A stretch of 6,780 nucleotides of DNA from an uncultured Rhizobiaceae group bacterium (GTDB taxonomy: Bacteria > Pseudomonadota > Alphaproteobacteria > Rhizobiales > Rhizobiaceae), in the NCBI GenBank assembly GCA_937951455.1, contig CALFBU010000333.1, positions 1-6,780 of the forward strand, read 5' to 3'. Both the position numbers and the translations under genes were made by a program. Below the pieces are notes generated by a model. The model was not told the DNA's origin. It was given only the letters and a program-made list of their open reading frames with translations, and searched no databases. The stretch's first letter is position 1, and each line of letters begins with the position of its first letter. Positions 5,476 through 6,780 of the stretch are shown one piece after another.

Positions 5476-6780
5476 ATGTCTGAATTAACAAGCCTAACCA
5501 TCGCTCAAGCCCGTGAAAAACTTCTGGCCAAGGAAATCACAGCCGTAGAATTAACCGATGCCTATCTGGCCGAGATCGAAGCAGCCAATAAAACCCTCAA
5601 CGCCTACATTGAGGTAACGCCTGAAAACGCAAAAAAGTGGGCTAAAATCTCCGATGAGAAAATCGCCAAGGGCGAGGCGGGTGCGCTTGAGGGCATTCCG
5701 GTTGGCATCAAGGATTTGTTCGGCACAGAGGGCGTGCACACACAAGCCTGTAGCCACATTCTCGATGGATTCAAGCCAAGATATGAATCCACCGTTACGC
5801 AAAACATGTGGGACGATGGGGCGGTTATGCTGGGCAAGCTCAACATGGACGAATTCGCCATGGGGTCTTCCAACGAGACGTCTTATTATGGCGCGGTGAC
5901 CAACCCCTGGAAAGCGCAAGGCGATGATACGCCGCTTGTGCCGGGTGGTTCATCAGGTGGATCAGCCGCAGCCGTTGCCGCGCAGCTTTGTGCCGGTGCA
6001 ACCGCAACGGACACAGGCGGTTCTATTCGCCAACCCGCAGCCTTTACCGGCACCGTTGGCATCAAACCAACCTACGGGCGTTGCTCGCGCTGGGGCGTGG
6101 TCGCTTTTGCTTCTTCGCTCGATCAGGCTGGTCCAATTGCCAGAGACGTGCGCGATGCAGCGATTTTGCTGAAATCCATGGCAAGTGTCGATGAAAAAGA
6201 CACAACGTCCGTTGACCTGCCAGTGCCGGATTATGAAGCGGCCATCGGCCAGTCCATGAAGGGCAAGAAAATCGGCATACCGAAAGAATACCGCGTGGAC
6301 GGCATGCCGGAAGACATCGAAGCACTCTGGCAGCAGGGCATCCAGTGGTACAAGGATGCAGGCGCGGAAGTCGTCGATATATCGCTCCCGCACACAAAAT
6401 ACGCATTGCCTGCCTATTACATCGTGGCACCCGCAGAAGCCTCATCCAACCTTGCCAGATATGACGGCGTCAAATACGGCCTGCGCGTCACGGGTGATGA
6501 CATCACGGACATGTATGAAAAAACCAGATCAGCAGGCTTTGGTGATGAAGTCCAGCGCCGCATCATGATCGGCACCTATGTGCTATCGTCAGGCTATTAC
6601 GACGCCTACTACCTGCGCGCCCAAAAAGTCCGCACACTCATCAAGCGCGATTTCGAAAACGTCTTCAACCAAGGCATAGACGCAATCCTGACACCTGCCA
6701 CGCCATCCTCCGCCTTCAAGATAGGCGACGAGGAAATGGCCGCTGATCCGGTCAAAATGTTCCTGAACGACATCTTCACC
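5476..6780 (+). CDS. gatA: Asp-tRNA(Asn)/Glu-tRNA(Gln) amidotransferase subunit A, 3' end cut by the window
   Basis: The frame opens with ATG at 5476 and is still open at the right edge after 435 codons; GatA is usually about 490 residues, so roughly the last 55 lie outside. GatA is the amidase-signature subunit that releases ammonia from glutamine for the GatB kinase/transamidase site. The Ser-cisSer-Lys triad is intact: K79 in [11 protein letters not shown], cis-Ser S159 in [14 protein letters not shown], and nucleophile S183 in [13 protein letters not shown]. The conserved [19 protein letters not shown] (195-213) and [11 protein letters not shown] (214-224) follow. [14 protein letters not shown] (121-134) is also typical. 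The ribosome binding site is poor (GAAAAAGA before the start). gatB would be expected next. The later part of the gene looks GC-richer than the glycosyltransferase end of the window. Confidence 0.97.
   Translation, partial: MSELTSLTIAQAREKLLAKEITAVELTDAYLAEIEAANKTLNAYIEVTPENAKKWAKISDEKIAKGEAGALEGIPVGIKDLFGTEGVHTQACSHILDGFKPRYESTVTQNMWDDGAVMLGKLNMDEFAMGSSNETSYYGAVTNPWKAQGDDTPLVPGGSSGGSAAAVAAQLCAGATATDTGGSIRQPAAFTGTVGIKPTYGRCSRWGVVAFASSLDQAGPIARDVRDAAILLKSMASVDEKDTTSVDLPVPDYEAAIGQSMKGKKIGIPKEYRVDGMPEDIEALWQQGIQWYKDAGAEVVDISLPHTKYALPAYYIVAPAEASSNLARYDGVKYGLRVTGDDITDMYEKTRSAGFGDEVQRRIMIGTYVLSSGYYDAYYLRAQKVRTLIKRDFENVFNQGIDAILTPATPSSAFKIGDEEMAADPVKMFLNDIFT

Noticed and set aside
5962..6445. Two overlapping antisense frames (143 and 127 codons) inside gatA
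   Set aside because: They are shadows of the conserved amidase-signature region, which codes on the plus strand with an intact catalytic triad.
1..6780. CRISPR array, tRNA or rRNA gene, insertion sequence or prophage
   Set aside because: No regularly spaced repeats, cloverleaf-like or rRNA-like stretches, transposase or phage gene was seen on either strand.

Overview
The window looks like a chromosomal piece of an alphaproteobacterium, most likely of the order Hyphomicrobiales (Rhizobiales) with moderate GC. This rests on the AidB-type acyl-CoA dehydrogenase with an alphaproteobacterial C-terminus, a small two-helix membrane protein resembling DUF6105, and ruvX close to gatC/gatA. A low-GC marine member of the order would fit, but that is inference and the genus cannot be named.

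Layout: (1) 1-1530, minus strand: a two-gene unit of a small heptad coiled-coil protein followed by a GT4-type glycosyltransferase that runs off the left edge. Their stop and start codons overlap (ATGA). (2) 1531-1714: a divergent spacer with a 13-bp palindrome. (3) 1715-3331, plus: a complete AidB-like acyl-CoA dehydrogenase. (4) 3332-3455: a spacer with a TTAAC-rich inverted repeat and a hairpin. (5) 3456-3812, plus: a small membrane protein whose 3' end overlaps tail-to-tail with ruvX (3772-4239, minus). (6) 4240-4302: a divergent spacer with an 8-bp inverted repeat, one arm of which covers the ruvX ribosome binding site. (7) 4303-4593, plus: a DUF1294 membrane protein. (8) 4675 to the right edge, plus: gatC, an unrecognised exported four-cysteine protein, and gatA cut by the window end.

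How the genes relate: GatC and GatA are two subunits of the tRNA-dependent amidotransferase that makes Gln-tRNA and/or Asn-tRNA in bacteria lacking GlnRS or AsnRS. gatB would be expected to follow off the right edge. RuvX is a housekeeping RNase H-fold nuclease. The glycosyltransferase pair probably serves surface polysaccharide or glycoconjugate synthesis. The rest are membrane or exported proteins of unknown role.

Most of the window is ordinary core genome and I see no clearly new system. The best leads are the coiled-coil/glycosyltransferase pair, the exported protein between gatC and gatA, and the dyad elements in the three spacers. No tRNA, rRNA, CRISPR array, insertion sequence or convincing intrinsic terminator was recognised.
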